The position numbers and the translations under genes were made by a program. Shown here in pieces: positions 17,367-26,915 of a stretch of DNA of 33,323 nt. The notes beneath the pieces were generated by a model, which was not told the origin of the DNA, ran no database searches, and saw only the letters and a list, made by a program, of their open reading frames with translations. This stretch comes from Paenibacillus sp. A3. Lineage in GTDB: Bacteria; Bacillota; Bacilli; Paenibacillales; NBRC-103111. Within the stretch, counting starts at the first letter, position 1; every line of letters starts with the position of its first letter. The DNA lies in assembly GCF_001399685.1 (NCBI RefSeq), contig NZ_JTHN01000116.1, forward strand, positions 1 through 33,323, given 5' to 3'.

Positions 17367-19967
17367 ATGGATAATAAAACAGCTACTGTTTTAAAACAGT
17401 TTCAAAAAGATGCAGTAAATAACGGAACAGCAGTATTTAAAACTTGTTTAAATGAATTATCGAAGTTAAGTAAAGTATCAAAATCTTACAATGAAAACAA
17501 GAGAGTTATTGTATCAGACGTCGGTGCCTTATTATTTGAAGCCCCTACTGGATCTGGAAAAACTTTAATGGCAGGTCATGTAGGGGAAAATATTAGTCAA
17601 TTATATACTACAACAAATATACTCACAAATGAAAGAATACCGAAAGTTATTTGGTTTTGGATTGCACCGTTCACTGGATTAATAGATCAAGCAATTCGAA
17701 CAATAAAAAAAGAGTTTATTACTTTAAGGGCGAAGAACCCTTCTATTGATCGCGACCCTACTGACTTAAAGTCAGGGGATGTTTTTGTTACTACATGGGC
17801 AAGTGTGGCGGTTTCAAACGAAGCAAGTCGTAAAGTTAGACAAGGTACGGAGGAGATGCCCTCTATCGATAGTTTGGTAAATAATGCAAGAGCCCAAGGG
17901 TTTGTTATAGGAGTAATAATCGATGAGGCTCATCATACTTTTAGAGGCCAAACACAAGCATTTGCATTTTATAAGAATGTGTTATCACCTGAACTAACTA
18001 TCCTTATTACAGCAACGCCCCGGGATAAGAACATAGATCACTTCACAAAAGTTAATGGAATAACCAATCTTCGTCGTATAACAGTGTCCCGGCACCAGGC
18101 AATAGAAGATCATCTAATCAAAGAGGGGGTGAAAGTAGCTGTATTTAAAGCTCCAACAGATGTCCAAAGTCTCATTGATTTTAAGAGGACTGCTCTAAAA
18201 CAAGGTGTTGCTACTCATAATAAGATAAAAAAGACATTATTGGACGCAGGACAAACATTGGTACCCTTACTACTCGTACAAGTAGATTCGGACCCAGGAT
18301 CTGTAGACCAAACTGTTCAATGGCTAAAAGAAATGGGATTCCGAACAGAAGGAAAGAGCAGTCTAATTCGTATTCATACAGCTGATGAGCCTGATCCTTA
18401 TTTATCTACAATCGCAGCAGATGAATCAGTAGAAGTGCTTATCTTCAAAATGGCAGTAGCTACTGGATTCGATGCACCTCGGGCATTTACCCTTGTATCG
18501 TTCCGTTCCAACCGAGATGATGATTTTGGAGTTCAGATCGTAGGTCGCATTTTGAGGGTGGATAGGCGGCTACAACATGTTCAAGGTTTACCTAAAGAAC
18601 TTAATTACGGTTACGTATTTCTCTCCAACAATTCCAATCAAACCGGGCTAACAAGCGCAGCCCAACGAATTAATCAGGTAAAAACAGAGTTGGCCTCTGT
18701 TACAACTAATGTGAAAGTAGTTCCTATTGATATTCCAGAAATGGAAATTACACAAAGAGGAGCAGAATCGTTTTTATCATATGATGGTGGAAACGAAAAA
18801 AATACAGTTGGTGATGCCAACAAAAAAGTTGAACTTGATCAAACTAAGGCTAATGAACTAGAAAAAAATAACAACGTGTTCAAGAATGAGAACAGTCCTA
18901 TAGTAACTGCCAAAAATATTTATCATGTGGATTTATTTAAAGAATGGGGGCTTATAAATGAATCTGCAACTAAATACAGTGATTCTGAATTAAACTCGCA
19001 ATCTTCGAAGTGGTCTGGATATTTTTATTATCTAAATAAAGATTTGGGTGCTCCAAGACGTTTTCGACGTGCTAGGCTTTCATTGAATAACGTTGATATT
19101 GTTCAACACATTGTAGGACGATTTAGGTTTGATGATGACTCTTTACTTGCTGCACAACAAAGTGCCGCGAAAATAATAATGGAAGAAATAGAAATATTCG
19201 GAAATACGAAGGAGCGTCCTGAAGAAGTCCGAGCTGAACTAGCTCAAAAAGAAGTTGATGCTAAAGCTCAACTGACCCTTCTATCGGTTGATGATTTGGA
19301 CGTAATTAATATCCGTGAACTACACGAGGCACTTCAAAATCAATTTAGGATAGAAATTGAACGGAAAGGGATTGACCATCTATTTGATACAGAAGATAAA
19401 GTGCGTTCAGGGTTTCACAAGATATTAGCACTTCGCCCACTACAACTAAAAAGGGCAGTTTCGGAAGCAGTAGCACAATTTACTGAAAGTATAGAATGTG
19501 AACCGTTGCCTGATTATATTAATACTTTTGAACCTTTAGATCCTTCTCGCTTAAATCTTTATGGTGTTTTTCCGGAAGATTTAAATACATGGGAGCGCCC
19601 TTTTGCTGAATACCTAGATAATGATTTATCGGGTATTGTTAAATGGTGGCATCGCAACCCTCCTAGAAAAGGATTCTCGGTAACAATGCCTCTTCCCGGA
19701 CAACCAGATTTCTATCCTGACTTCATAGTAGGAATAAATGGTCGTACCAGAGGCAACGGTATTTTATTAATTGAAACAAAGAGAGTGATAAACGATCAGG
19801 AACGTAATGCATTAGTAAAAACGCAAGCTGTTCATCCCGACTATGAAAAAGTTATGATGGTTTATTGGGAAGAAAAACGAGAGTGGCAAATAGTTGAATA
19901 TGATCCGAAAACCGATAAAAACTTTATCGATCGAGTTTTACGGCCTGAGTACTTTGCTAGTTATTAA
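17367..19967 (+). CDS. Type III restriction enzyme, Res helicase-nuclease subunit
   Basis: The 866-residue protein is an SF2 translocase: Walker A APTGSGKT (59-66), DEAH box (186-189), TATP (215-218), GFDAPR (367-372) and motif VI QIVGRILR (390-397). The C-terminal nuclease has the PD-(D/E)XK pattern D785, E803, K805 within PDFYPDFIVGINGR and LIETKR. It cleaves DNA after Mod-guided recognition of paired sites. It is somewhat shorter than the approximately 970-1000 residues of the classical EcoP1I/EcoP15I subunits. It is coupled to Mod and ends before a strong hairpin, so the pair is one transcription unit. All key motifs are intact. Confidence 0.92.
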   Translation: MDNKTATVLKQFQKDAVNNGTAVFKTCLNELSKLSKVSKSYNENKRVIVSDVGALLFEAPTGSGKTLMAGHVGENISQLYTTTNILTNERIPKVIWFWIAPFTGLIDQAIRTIKKEFITLRAKNPSIDRDPTDLKSGDVFVTTWASVAVSNEASRKVRQGTEEMPSIDSLVNNARAQGFVIGVIIDEAHHTFRGQTQAFAFYKNVLSPELTILITATPRDKNIDHFTKVNGITNLRRITVSRHQAIEDHLIKEGVKVAVFKAPTDVQSLIDFKRTALKQGVATHNKIKKTLLDAGQTLVPLLLVQVDSDPGSVDQTVQWLKEMGFRTEGKSSLIRIHTADEPDPYLSTIAADESVEVLIFKMAVATGFDAPRAFTLVSFRSNRDDDFGVQIVGRILRVDRRLQHVQGLPKELNYGYVFLSNNSNQTGLTSAAQRINQVKTELASVTTNVKVVPIDIPEMEITQRGAESFLSYDGGNEKNTVGDANKKVELDQTKANELEKNNNVFKNENSPIVTAKNIYHVDLFKEWGLINESATKYSDSELNSQSSKWSGYFYYLNKDLGAPRRFRRARLSLNNVDIVQHIVGRFRFDDDSLLAAQQSAAKIIMEEIEIFGNTKERPEEVRAELAQKEVDAKAQLTLLSVDDLDVINIRELHEALQNQFRIEIERKGIDHLFDTEDKVRSGFHKILALRPLQLKRAVSEAVAQFTESIECEPLPDYINTFEPLDPSRLNLYGVFPEDLNTWERPFAEYLDNDLSGIVKWWHRNPPRKGFSVTMPLPGQPDFYPDFIVGINGRTRGNGILLIETKRVINDQERNALVKTQAVHPDYEKVMMVYWEEKREWQIVEYDPKTDKNFIDRVLRPEYFASY

Positions 19968-19990
19968 TCTTTTAGCAATAAATGTTGTAT

Positions 19991-20038
19991 AGAAAAGGGA
20001 AGATTGTTCTATCTAATTAGGACAATCTTCCCTTTTCT
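19991..20038 (+). terminator. Long hairpin terminator after mod-res
   Basis: AGAAAAGGGAAGATTGT (19991-20007) pairs perfectly over 17 bp with its complement at 20022-20038 around a 14-base loop. The descending arm ends CCCTTTTCT. It begins 24 bases after the res stop and separates module 1 from the Mrr-like gene. Confidence 0.85.
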
Positions 20039-20070
20039 ACAAATTAATTTGGAAGGGAAATACTAGAATG

Positions 20071-20099
20071 TTGTCGAATACCTTCAAGAACAGTATTTT
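20071..20099 (+). promoter_or_regulatory. Weak candidate promoter of the Mrr-like gene
   Basis: TTGTCG and TATTTT are separated by 17 bases, about 107 bases before the start codon. A short dyad (GTTCG, six bases, CGAAC) at 20153-20168 lies closer to the gene and could be an operator. Both calls are tentative. Confidence 0.3.
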
Positions 20100-20206
20100 C
20101 TAAAATCAACAATGGTTTGAGAAATTTTTCTAGAGAATAAATTGCAAAACATGTTCGTCATGCCGAACTTTTTGATTGAAAATTAAATGTTAAGGTGTGA
20201 GTATTC

Positions 20207-21013
20207 ATGACAATGCCAAGTCAGACCGAAATCGAGATTCCTCTTTTAAGAGTTTTGGAAAGCTTAGGTGGTAAAGGCAAGCCCAAGGAAATATATCAAC
20301 GTGTAACTACTCTTTTTCCCGAACTGACCCCAGATGAACTAGAGGAAAAGATAGAATCTGGTGGTAATAAATGGACTAATAGAATTCAATGGGTAAGAAT
20401 GAAGTTAATAACTAAAGGCGATGTATATAGTCCGAAGCGTGGGGTTTGGGCTATAACTGAGCAGGGGAGAAACAGGATAAGTAACTCCAACGTCTCTTGG
20501 GCCGTATCCTCAGCACCATCGACAAATCTTGTTGAGTTATATGATTCTTATGAAGAAGAGTTTAAGTCGCAGCTGCTTGAGAAACTTTATGAGATCACTC
20601 CAAGACAGTTTGAGGAGTTTGCAAAAAAACTCTTGCATGCCTATGGTTTTATTAATTTATTTTTAACTAAAATCAGCAAAGATGGTGGTATAGATGGCTA
20701 CGGAAGATTGAAAATCGGACTTGCTTCTATGAACGTTGCTTTTCAATGTAAACGATGGCAGGGTAAAGTAGGTCGCAAAGAAATACAACAATTTAGAGGA
20801 GCTATTCAAGGTAAATATGAACAAGGCATTTTTTTCACAACTTCTGATTTTACTGAAGATGCAAAGAATGAATCATTCCAAAAAGGCGCGGTTCCTATCA
20901 TTTTACTTAACGGGGAAAGCATTGTTCAAATGATGATTGAAAAGGGATTGGGTGTTATGAGAAAACCATTATACCTATTCTATGAAAAGTTTGATGAGTT
21001 TATGGATAACTAG
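20207..21013 (+). CDS. Mrr-like type IV restriction endonuclease
   Basis: The 268-residue protein has an N-terminal Mrr_N winged helix (about 8-92), recognisable from IPLLRVLESLGGKGKPKEIYQ, GGNKWTNRIQWVRMKL and KRGVWAIT. The C-terminal Mrr_cat nuclease (about 128-245) carries E136/E137 in the ITPRQFEEFAKKLL helix, D163 in DGGIDG and Q180/K182 in FQCKRW, all expected catalytic positions. Mrr enzymes cut DNA with foreign methylation. The ATG at 20207 follows AAGGTG at 20192-20197 with nine bases between. It is separated from mod-res by a terminator and from the next gene by 128 bases, so it is probably its own unit. Confidence 0.9.
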   Translation: MTMPSQTEIEIPLLRVLESLGGKGKPKEIYQRVTTLFPELTPDELEEKIESGGNKWTNRIQWVRMKLITKGDVYSPKRGVWAITEQGRNRISNSNVSWAVSSAPSTNLVELYDSYEEEFKSQLLEKLYEITPRQFEEFAKKLLHAYGFINLFLTKISKDGGIDGYGRLKIGLASMNVAFQCKRWQGKVGRKEIQQFRGAIQGKYEQGIFFTTSDFTEDAKNESFQKGAVPIILLNGESIVQMMIEKGLGVMRKPLYLFYEKFDEFMDN

Positions 21014-21141
21014 TAATACTCACGTCTAACCTATCATGAAAAGCTTTGAAGTAAGATTGTAAGGAATCAAAAGAATAACCCTTATAAATTCCAAATTTCG
21101 CCGCGGTTATAAAGATAATCGGAACGGAATGGAGATGCTAG

Positions 21142-24100
21142 ATGGTTGGTGAAATTTTTAGAATATTAAGTTCTTATAATAGTTTCCCATTGATTGGTAA
21201 ACTGGCAGCACTGAGGTTAATGCCTGAGAATGCAGATTGTCACTTAAGGTTAGATCTATTATGCCATTGCGTAACATCTTTAACTCCAGACAAAGCAAAG
21301 GGTGATATTAGTGAGAATGAGTTAAATGATATATGTAATAATTTGGAAAAAATAGGTTTGGAATTCCTGATCAATTATATGTATCCTAGCGAAAATTTAT
21401 TTACTGAAAATGTCCATTTTATTGGTGGGGGCTACAATGTATTCCCGGGGATATCTCTAAATAGCGCTTTTCAGCTTAGACTACTTATTAACGGGCTTTA
21501 TAAGATAAATTTAGCAAATGAACAAAAAGAATTTATAGATAATATTTTTCTTGTGGTTCATACGATACTATCATTAAGTCATGAGATGTTAAAAAAAGCA
21601 GGGCTTAATTATGGAGTCTTTGTACAGAACGAAGGTAATTTTGAAATCAAGGTCCCTTCAAAAAACGAATTAGAAAAACTCGTAAGCGCAGTTACATTCA
21701 CAAATTCTGAATTATCAGAATTAGAATTGGAAATTGATATATTAAATGAATTTTGTTGTGAATTAGGTTCAATTAAAGAAGACTATGAACCCGACCAAAC
21801 GATATTAAATCTGAAGCCGTTAGTAAAATATCAGGATAATATAATAATTGTTTCTCCTCATTTAATTCTTTCATCATTGATTCATTATATTTTTTGTAAA
21901 GCGCAAGAATATAATTGTCTGAATAAGTTGGCTGCTGCTATAAGTGATGCTGCCGAATTAAGCTCGGAGATGTCAATGCAAAAGATGGGTTCCAACCTGT
22001 TAGCCGACTTAAATACGGATTATTTCTTTCTTAAAGCAGGGATATATAACCTGGATTCCGATAAAGTAGCAGTAACTTTGACTGTTACTGATCCCCTAGA
22101 TGATTACGATTCAAATCAAATGTTCACAAAGGCAAATGGGAATTATGTATCAACGGCACTGAAAAATACTATTGTAAATACTATTGAATTTTTAGGTCAG
22201 CAACCGTCTCCCCCCAAATCTATACTGTTCATAATAGCAATTCAAAATTTTGGCCGAGAAATATCGTTATCGATAGACCAGGAATTCGGGTTTCCATTTT
22301 TAGTTATAAATTTAGAAAGTTTATCTGTGGTTTCTACGCTAGAACAAGACGAAGTTCTAAGGCTCTATAAGTATGTCATTTGCAAAGAGCATTTTAAGAA
22401 TAATGTAGATTTGGTGTATTATGACGAATTAGATTTATTTCATTTCTATCGGTCGCAGGGCTATCAATTTAGATTGCCAGTAGGTTCAGAAAAAGCAGCG
22501 TTATTCTTAAGGACAAACACTGGACTCCCATTAAAGCAGGAGGCTTTTTTACATTCGAGAATACATGCTGTACCCTCGCGATACAAAAATATAACCGTCG
22601 AAGTTTCTTCAGTATATTCAAATAGCCAGATACCTATATATTTTTGCAATGTGTCAAAAGAAATCCTGAAGGAGCATTTTGGATTTGTTATTGAGATAAC
22701 TTCTTCTCGATGGATTTGGGTTGTTCCCAAAGAGAATATAATAAATGAATTCGAAATGAAATATTATTATTTAGTTATTGACATGCTTACGTATTGGATA
22801 TGGCAAGTTTCTTCTCACTTAGAGGCTATCAACCAATTTCCTTATGAAACCATAAATGTTGAGGTTAGCTTAAATGATATAGAGGAATGGGATCGAGTAT
22901 CCGTTAATTATGACGAGGGGTGTAATCCCTTTTGTTCAAGTTCGTGCGAAAATAATATCTATTTAAGTATTGGAAAACCCTTCGCGGCTTTACTGTTTAG
23001 GGCGGATAACTTAGCTGAGAAAAAATCAATGATGCATTTGCTTCATTGTATGGCAGACTTGTTTGAACGGGAAGGTATTTTATTGGAGAGACAAGTACTT
23101 TTAGAAGAATTAGAGAGAGTAATGCTTCCTAAAGAGAAGAAGAAAATAATTGTGACCAATCCTGGTCAATCCGAGCTTACACCTATTGGGTTACTACCGC
23201 CTTTTAGACCGATTCAACCAGAAGACGAAAATGGCATTATAAAGGAAATTTCAAGTTTTGTGAAAGAGAAAAAAATTTCACCTGAGAATTTAACCGAGAA
23301 AGAAAAAAGTAGTTTATTAAATGAAATAGTAGGGTTCCTTTTTCGAAAATTAGAGAAAGAGATTGCACTTTTTGAGCCTCATACATTAATAAATATGCTT
23401 ATTATATATAATGATTCAGCAGTAAAGAAAAGAATGACATCAGATTTAAATGTTCCGGCATTTGTGGCATGTTACCCAGAGGGGGAAAATGCACTTAAAC
23501 AAATTGAAAAAGAAACAAAGGAGCTCAATCAAGCTAGTGTAGCAATTAGATTCCTGATCGAATATGTTGCTGCTTCTCCACCAAAAGGGAACCATGATTT
23601 TACATTAGAAAAGTTTGATCGTTTACTCGCAATTGCCTCACGGATTATTTCCCTTGGTCAAGAAAGTGATCTAATTAGATATAAACTAGGAAAAGTTGAT
23701 ATCATAATTGAGAAAGATGGAGGATTTAGTACGCGAGCAAGTAAGTTTGCCGATATTTATAGCAGTTTTTATTATTCTATTATAAAGGGAGAAGTACATC
23801 AAAGAACGGAGAATTTTAAATATAACTGGATTGATTCTGAGGACGGAGTAAAAGAAGATGAATCGGCTTTCGTACAGTTTAAAGCTGGTTTTAATAAAGA
23901 ATTTGGATTGAATTATTTTGATTTCGTGCAGTTAGCAGGAATGTTTCTGGAAATATCTATTCGAAGAGAAGTGCCTGACGTTTGCGAGCCGATTGATAAA
24001 CTGAAGTTAGTCGCTAAGAAGAATTATGGTATAGCAGAAGAAGTTTTTGATCAGTTTGTTGCCATAATGAGCTTATCAAAGAGGAGTTCTTTTCTTAATC

Positions 24101-24789
24101 CCAGCAAACCGTTTGAAAAATATGACGTTTGGCCTTGGAGATTCAATAGGGAATTATCTTACTTACGTAGGCCATTAATACTTCATGATGATTTTTTAAT
24201 TTTTAGTTATAACCATTTATATAACTCTTTGTATTATTTCGTCAGTTTATTTTTTAATGGTACTTTTAAAGCAAAATGTCTAGAAATGAAGCAGTATATC
24301 AGCAAGTATGTTAACGAAACGGGAGAAAAATTTAATCAAAAGGTAGAGGAGTATTTTAGATTAAATGGCGATCTCATTGTTAGAAGCCAGGTTAAAAAAA
24401 TAGGGAAACATAAAATTCAAAGTGAAAACGGAGAACTTGGGGATATAGACGTGTTGGTTATAAACCCTAAGAAAAGAATTATTTGGTTAGTTGAATGCAA
24501 AGATTTGAATCGTGCGAGAACTCCATATGAAATTCATCACGAACATTGTAAACTTTTCATCGATTCAGTCGGTGACAGTTGTATTGTTACTAAGCACAAA
24601 AGGCGTGCAGATTGGCTCGAAAGAAATTTGCAAATAGCTTTGTCCAATTATAATATCGAAACAAATAATTTGAGGCAGTGGAGAGTTATGCCATTTATTG
24701 TGATAAGTAACTCAATGATTAGTCCTATTTTATTCGATTCTAGTATTAAAGTAATTTGTCTTGATAAATTAGTTGAAATGGAATTCTAA
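21142..24789 (+). CDS. Large unrecognised protein with C-terminal PD-(D/E)XK nuclease
   Basis: I do not recognise the first 1050 residues of this 1215-residue protein; no Walker motif, transmembrane helix or signal peptide stands out. A cysteine cluster, GCNPFCSSSCENN (about residues 593-605), could bind metal. The C-terminal region from about 1065 looks like a restriction nuclease fold: an EKFNQKVEEYFRLNGDLIVRSQV helix, GDIDVLVINP with D1101/D1103, then WLVECKDLN with E1118 and K1120. This D-x14-E-x-K spacing fits Mrr/NERD-type nucleases. The ATG at 21142 follows GGAG by seven bases. It lies 62 bases upstream of the OLD-family gene, so it may be the first gene of that operon. The nuclease domain call is good; everything else is unknown. 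Confidence 0.75.
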   Translation: MVGEIFRILSSYNSFPLIGKLAALRLMPENADCHLRLDLLCHCVTSLTPDKAKGDISENELNDICNNLEKIGLEFLINYMYPSENLFTENVHFIGGGYNVFPGISLNSAFQLRLLINGLYKINLANEQKEFIDNIFLVVHTILSLSHEMLKKAGLNYGVFVQNEGNFEIKVPSKNELEKLVSAVTFTNSELSELELEIDILNEFCCELGSIKEDYEPDQTILNLKPLVKYQDNIIIVSPHLILSSLIHYIFCKAQEYNCLNKLAAAISDAAELSSEMSMQKMGSNLLADLNTDYFFLKAGIYNLDSDKVAVTLTVTDPLDDYDSNQMFTKANGNYVSTALKNTIVNTIEFLGQQPSPPKSILFIIAIQNFGREISLSIDQEFGFPFLVINLESLSVVSTLEQDEVLRLYKYVICKEHFKNNVDLVYYDELDLFHFYRSQGYQFRLPVGSEKAALFLRTNTGLPLKQEAFLHSRIHAVPSRYKNITVEVSSVYSNSQIPIYFCNVSKEILKEHFGFVIEITSSRWIWVVPKENIINEFEMKYYYLVIDMLTYWIWQVSSHLEAINQFPYETINVEVSLNDIEEWDRVSVNYDEGCNPFCSSSCENNIYLSIGKPFAALLFRADNLAEKKSMMHLLHCMADLFEREGILLERQVLLEELERVMLPKEKKKIIVTNPGQSELTPIGLLPPFRPIQPEDENGIIKEISSFVKEKKISPENLTEKEKSSLLNEIVGFLFRKLEKEIALFEPHTLINMLIIYNDSAVKKRMTSDLNVPAFVACYPEGENALKQIEKETKELNQASVAIRFLIEYVAASPPKGNHDFTLEKFDRLLAIASRIISLGQESDLIRYKLGKVDIIIEKDGGFSTRASKFADIYSSFYYSIIKGEVHQRTENFKYNWIDSEDGVKEDESAFVQFKAGFNKEFGLNYFDFVQLAGMFLEISIRREVPDVCEPIDKLKLVAKKNYGIAEEVFDQFVAIMSLSKRSSFLNPSKPFEKYDVWPWRFNRELSYLRRPLILHDDFLIFSYNHLYNSLYYFVSLFFNGTFKAKCLEMKQYISKYVNETGEKFNQKVEEYFRLNGDLIVRSQVKKIGKHKIQSENGELGDIDVLVINPKKRIIWLVECKDLNRARTPYEIHHEHCKLFIDSVGDSCIVTKHKRRADWLERNLQIALSNYNIETNNLRQWRVMPFIVISNSMISPILFDSSIKVICLDKLVEMEF

Positions 24790-24851
24790 AAGTTTGTTAT
24801 ATTCAGTTTCACTTGTAAAAAATAGATTTTAATTGGAAGGATTGATGTTCT

Positions 24852-26915
24852 ATGAATATTACAGAACTTAGGATTAAAAACTTTAGAAGTTTTGGAAGTG
24901 ATGATAGGCCTATAAAAATTGATCGTTTGACAACCGTTATCGGAGCTAACAGTAGCGGAAAAACTGCATTAATCCATGCATTATTAAAGCTATTTGGGGT
25001 AAATCCAAAAGATAGACAGCTTTTAAGGAGTGATTTTCATGTACCTTATAATAAAAAGCCTGAGGAACTATCTGAAGACAAAAAGCTTTCTATAGAGGTG
25101 AAAATTGAGTTTCCCGAACTAAAGAAAGCGGGTATAGGCGATAACACTGTACCATCATTTTTTAAACAAATGATGGTAGGTGAGCCTAAAGAAATTCCTT
25201 ATCTTAGAATTCGACTTGAAGCTACGTGGTCTCAGGTGGAGATACCTGAGGGGGAGGTAGAGACAAAATTATTTTATGTCACTGTACCCTATGGTGATGA
25301 AGAAAATGAGGAATCTTTAAAACCAGTACCTGCACATGATAAATCTCTGATACAAATGATTTATGTTCCTGCAGTTAGAGAGCCTGCTAGTCAATTAAAG
25401 AATGCCTCAGGAACTATCTTATGGCGTCTTTTGAAATACATTGCTTGGCCAGAGAATACAAATACTGAAATACAGAAGAATGTACTACCTCTTGAACAGT
25501 TTCTTGAAAGTGTCGGGGGACTAAAGGAGGTTCGAGAAGAGATGCAGAAGGCGTGGAATAAGTATCATCGCGATCCAAGATATAGAACTACAGATATTCA
25601 ATTTAGTGAAACTTCTTTGGATACTTTGCTTAAGAATATTAATATCCGATTTTCGCCAACTGAGGATGTAACTAACTATTCAATTGATCAGTTGGGAGAT
25701 GGCCTACGATCGTTGTTTTATATTTCTTTAGTTTCAACACTTTTGGAAATCGAACAAAAAATAATTAATGAGACCACAGGTAAATATAAGAAAAAAAAGG
25801 GGCCCAACGCTCTAACCATTCTAGCAGTTGAGGAACCGGAGAATCATATCTCTCCACACTTGTTAGGCAGAATTACAGCAAATTTACGAAAAATATCGAC
25901 AACAGATAATGCACAAGTTATTATTACCTCTCATAGCGCTTCTATTGTTAGAAGAATAGAACCTGAAGAGATTAGGCATACAAAAATAATAACCAGCGGA
26001 TCAAAAAAAGGAACAACCTCTATCTCAGAAATCAAGCTTCCTCCTGAAAAAGATGAAGCCCATAAGTACGTCAAAGAAGCGGTAAGGGCCTATCCCGAGC
26101 TTTATTTCGCGCAACTTGTAATTCTTGGCGAGGGCGATAGTGAGGAACTAATAATTCCAAGATTACTTGAGGTTGAAGATATAATTTTAGATGACGAAAC
26201 GATATTGGTAGTTCCACTCGGAGGAAGATATGTAAATCATTTTTGGCGATTGTTAAAGCAACTAGATATTCCTTATATAACCCTTTTAGACTTAGATCGT
26301 GAACGTGGGGGAGGGGATTGGACACGGATAAAATACGCAATAAAACAACTATTAGAAAATGGTGCTGACCCTAAAAAACTACTCCTGATGGGAGGGAAAA
26401 TGGTTAGCAAGGATATTATTGAAGTAATGCACAAGCGAACAATGACTAAACAAACGGGTTGTAACTCAATTAAAAATATGGAGAATTGGATTAAAAAATT
26501 AGAATCGTATAACGTGTTTTTTTCTTCGCCGCTAGATATAGATTTTTTAATGCTACAGTCGTTTACGGAGGAATATAAGGCAGTGGCTCCTCAAGGACCT
26601 GATTTGCCTGAAAAAACAATAGACCTTGATGGCTATAATGAAGCGGTCTCCAATGGGGTCAGAGCTACTCTAAAGAAGAAGAAGGATGCTACTGGATTTG
26701 GCTATACGTTTAGTGATGAGGAAAAGGAATTAATGGTGTGGTATAACACACTGTTCTTGGGGAGAAGTAAACCGAGTACCCATATAGAAGCACTTGTCAA
26801 GATTGAACCAACCCAATTTTCGGCGAATTGTCCAAAACCATTAAAGAATGCAATTAATGCTATAAAAAAGATTTTGGAAGAGAAGAATGCTATAAATAAC
26901 AAGGAGAAAATATGA
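24852..26915 (+). CDS. OLD-family ATPase-TOPRIM nuclease, GajA-like
   Basis: The 687-residue protein begins with a SMC/ABC-type ATPase: MNITELRIKNFRSF, Walker A GANSSGKT (31-38), Walker B with EEPE (327-330) and the switch TSHS (359-362). A TOPRIM domain follows, with GEGDSEE (426-432) and the metal-binding DLD (480-482). This is a class 2 OLD nuclease, the type adjacent to a UvrD-like helicase in Gabija, where GajA is an ATP-sensed DNA nickase. GajA is typically under 600 residues, so this protein is longer. The stop overlaps the helicase start (ATGA), showing translational coupling. Family call is firm; calling the system Gabija is uncertain because of size and extra partners. Confidence 0.9.
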   Translation: MNITELRIKNFRSFGSDDRPIKIDRLTTVIGANSSGKTALIHALLKLFGVNPKDRQLLRSDFHVPYNKKPEELSEDKKLSIEVKIEFPELKKAGIGDNTVPSFFKQMMVGEPKEIPYLRIRLEATWSQVEIPEGEVETKLFYVTVPYGDEENEESLKPVPAHDKSLIQMIYVPAVREPASQLKNASGTILWRLLKYIAWPENTNTEIQKNVLPLEQFLESVGGLKEVREEMQKAWNKYHRDPRYRTTDIQFSETSLDTLLKNINIRFSPTEDVTNYSIDQLGDGLRSLFYISLVSTLLEIEQKIINETTGKYKKKKGPNALTILAVEEPENHISPHLLGRITANLRKISTTDNAQVIITSHSASIVRRIEPEEIRHTKIITSGSKKGTTSISEIKLPPEKDEAHKYVKEAVRAYPELYFAQLVILGEGDSEELIIPRLLEVEDIILDDETILVVPLGGRYVNHFWRLLKQLDIPYITLLDLDRERGGGDWTRIKYAIKQLLENGADPKKLLLMGGKMVSKDIIEVMHKRTMTKQTGCNSIKNMENWIKKLESYNVFFSSPLDIDFLMLQSFTEEYKAVAPQGPDLPEKTIDLDGYNEAVSNGVRATLKKKKDATGFGYTFSDEEKELMVWYNTLFLGRSKPSTHIEALVKIEPTQFSANCPKPLKNAINAIKKILEEKNAINNKEKI

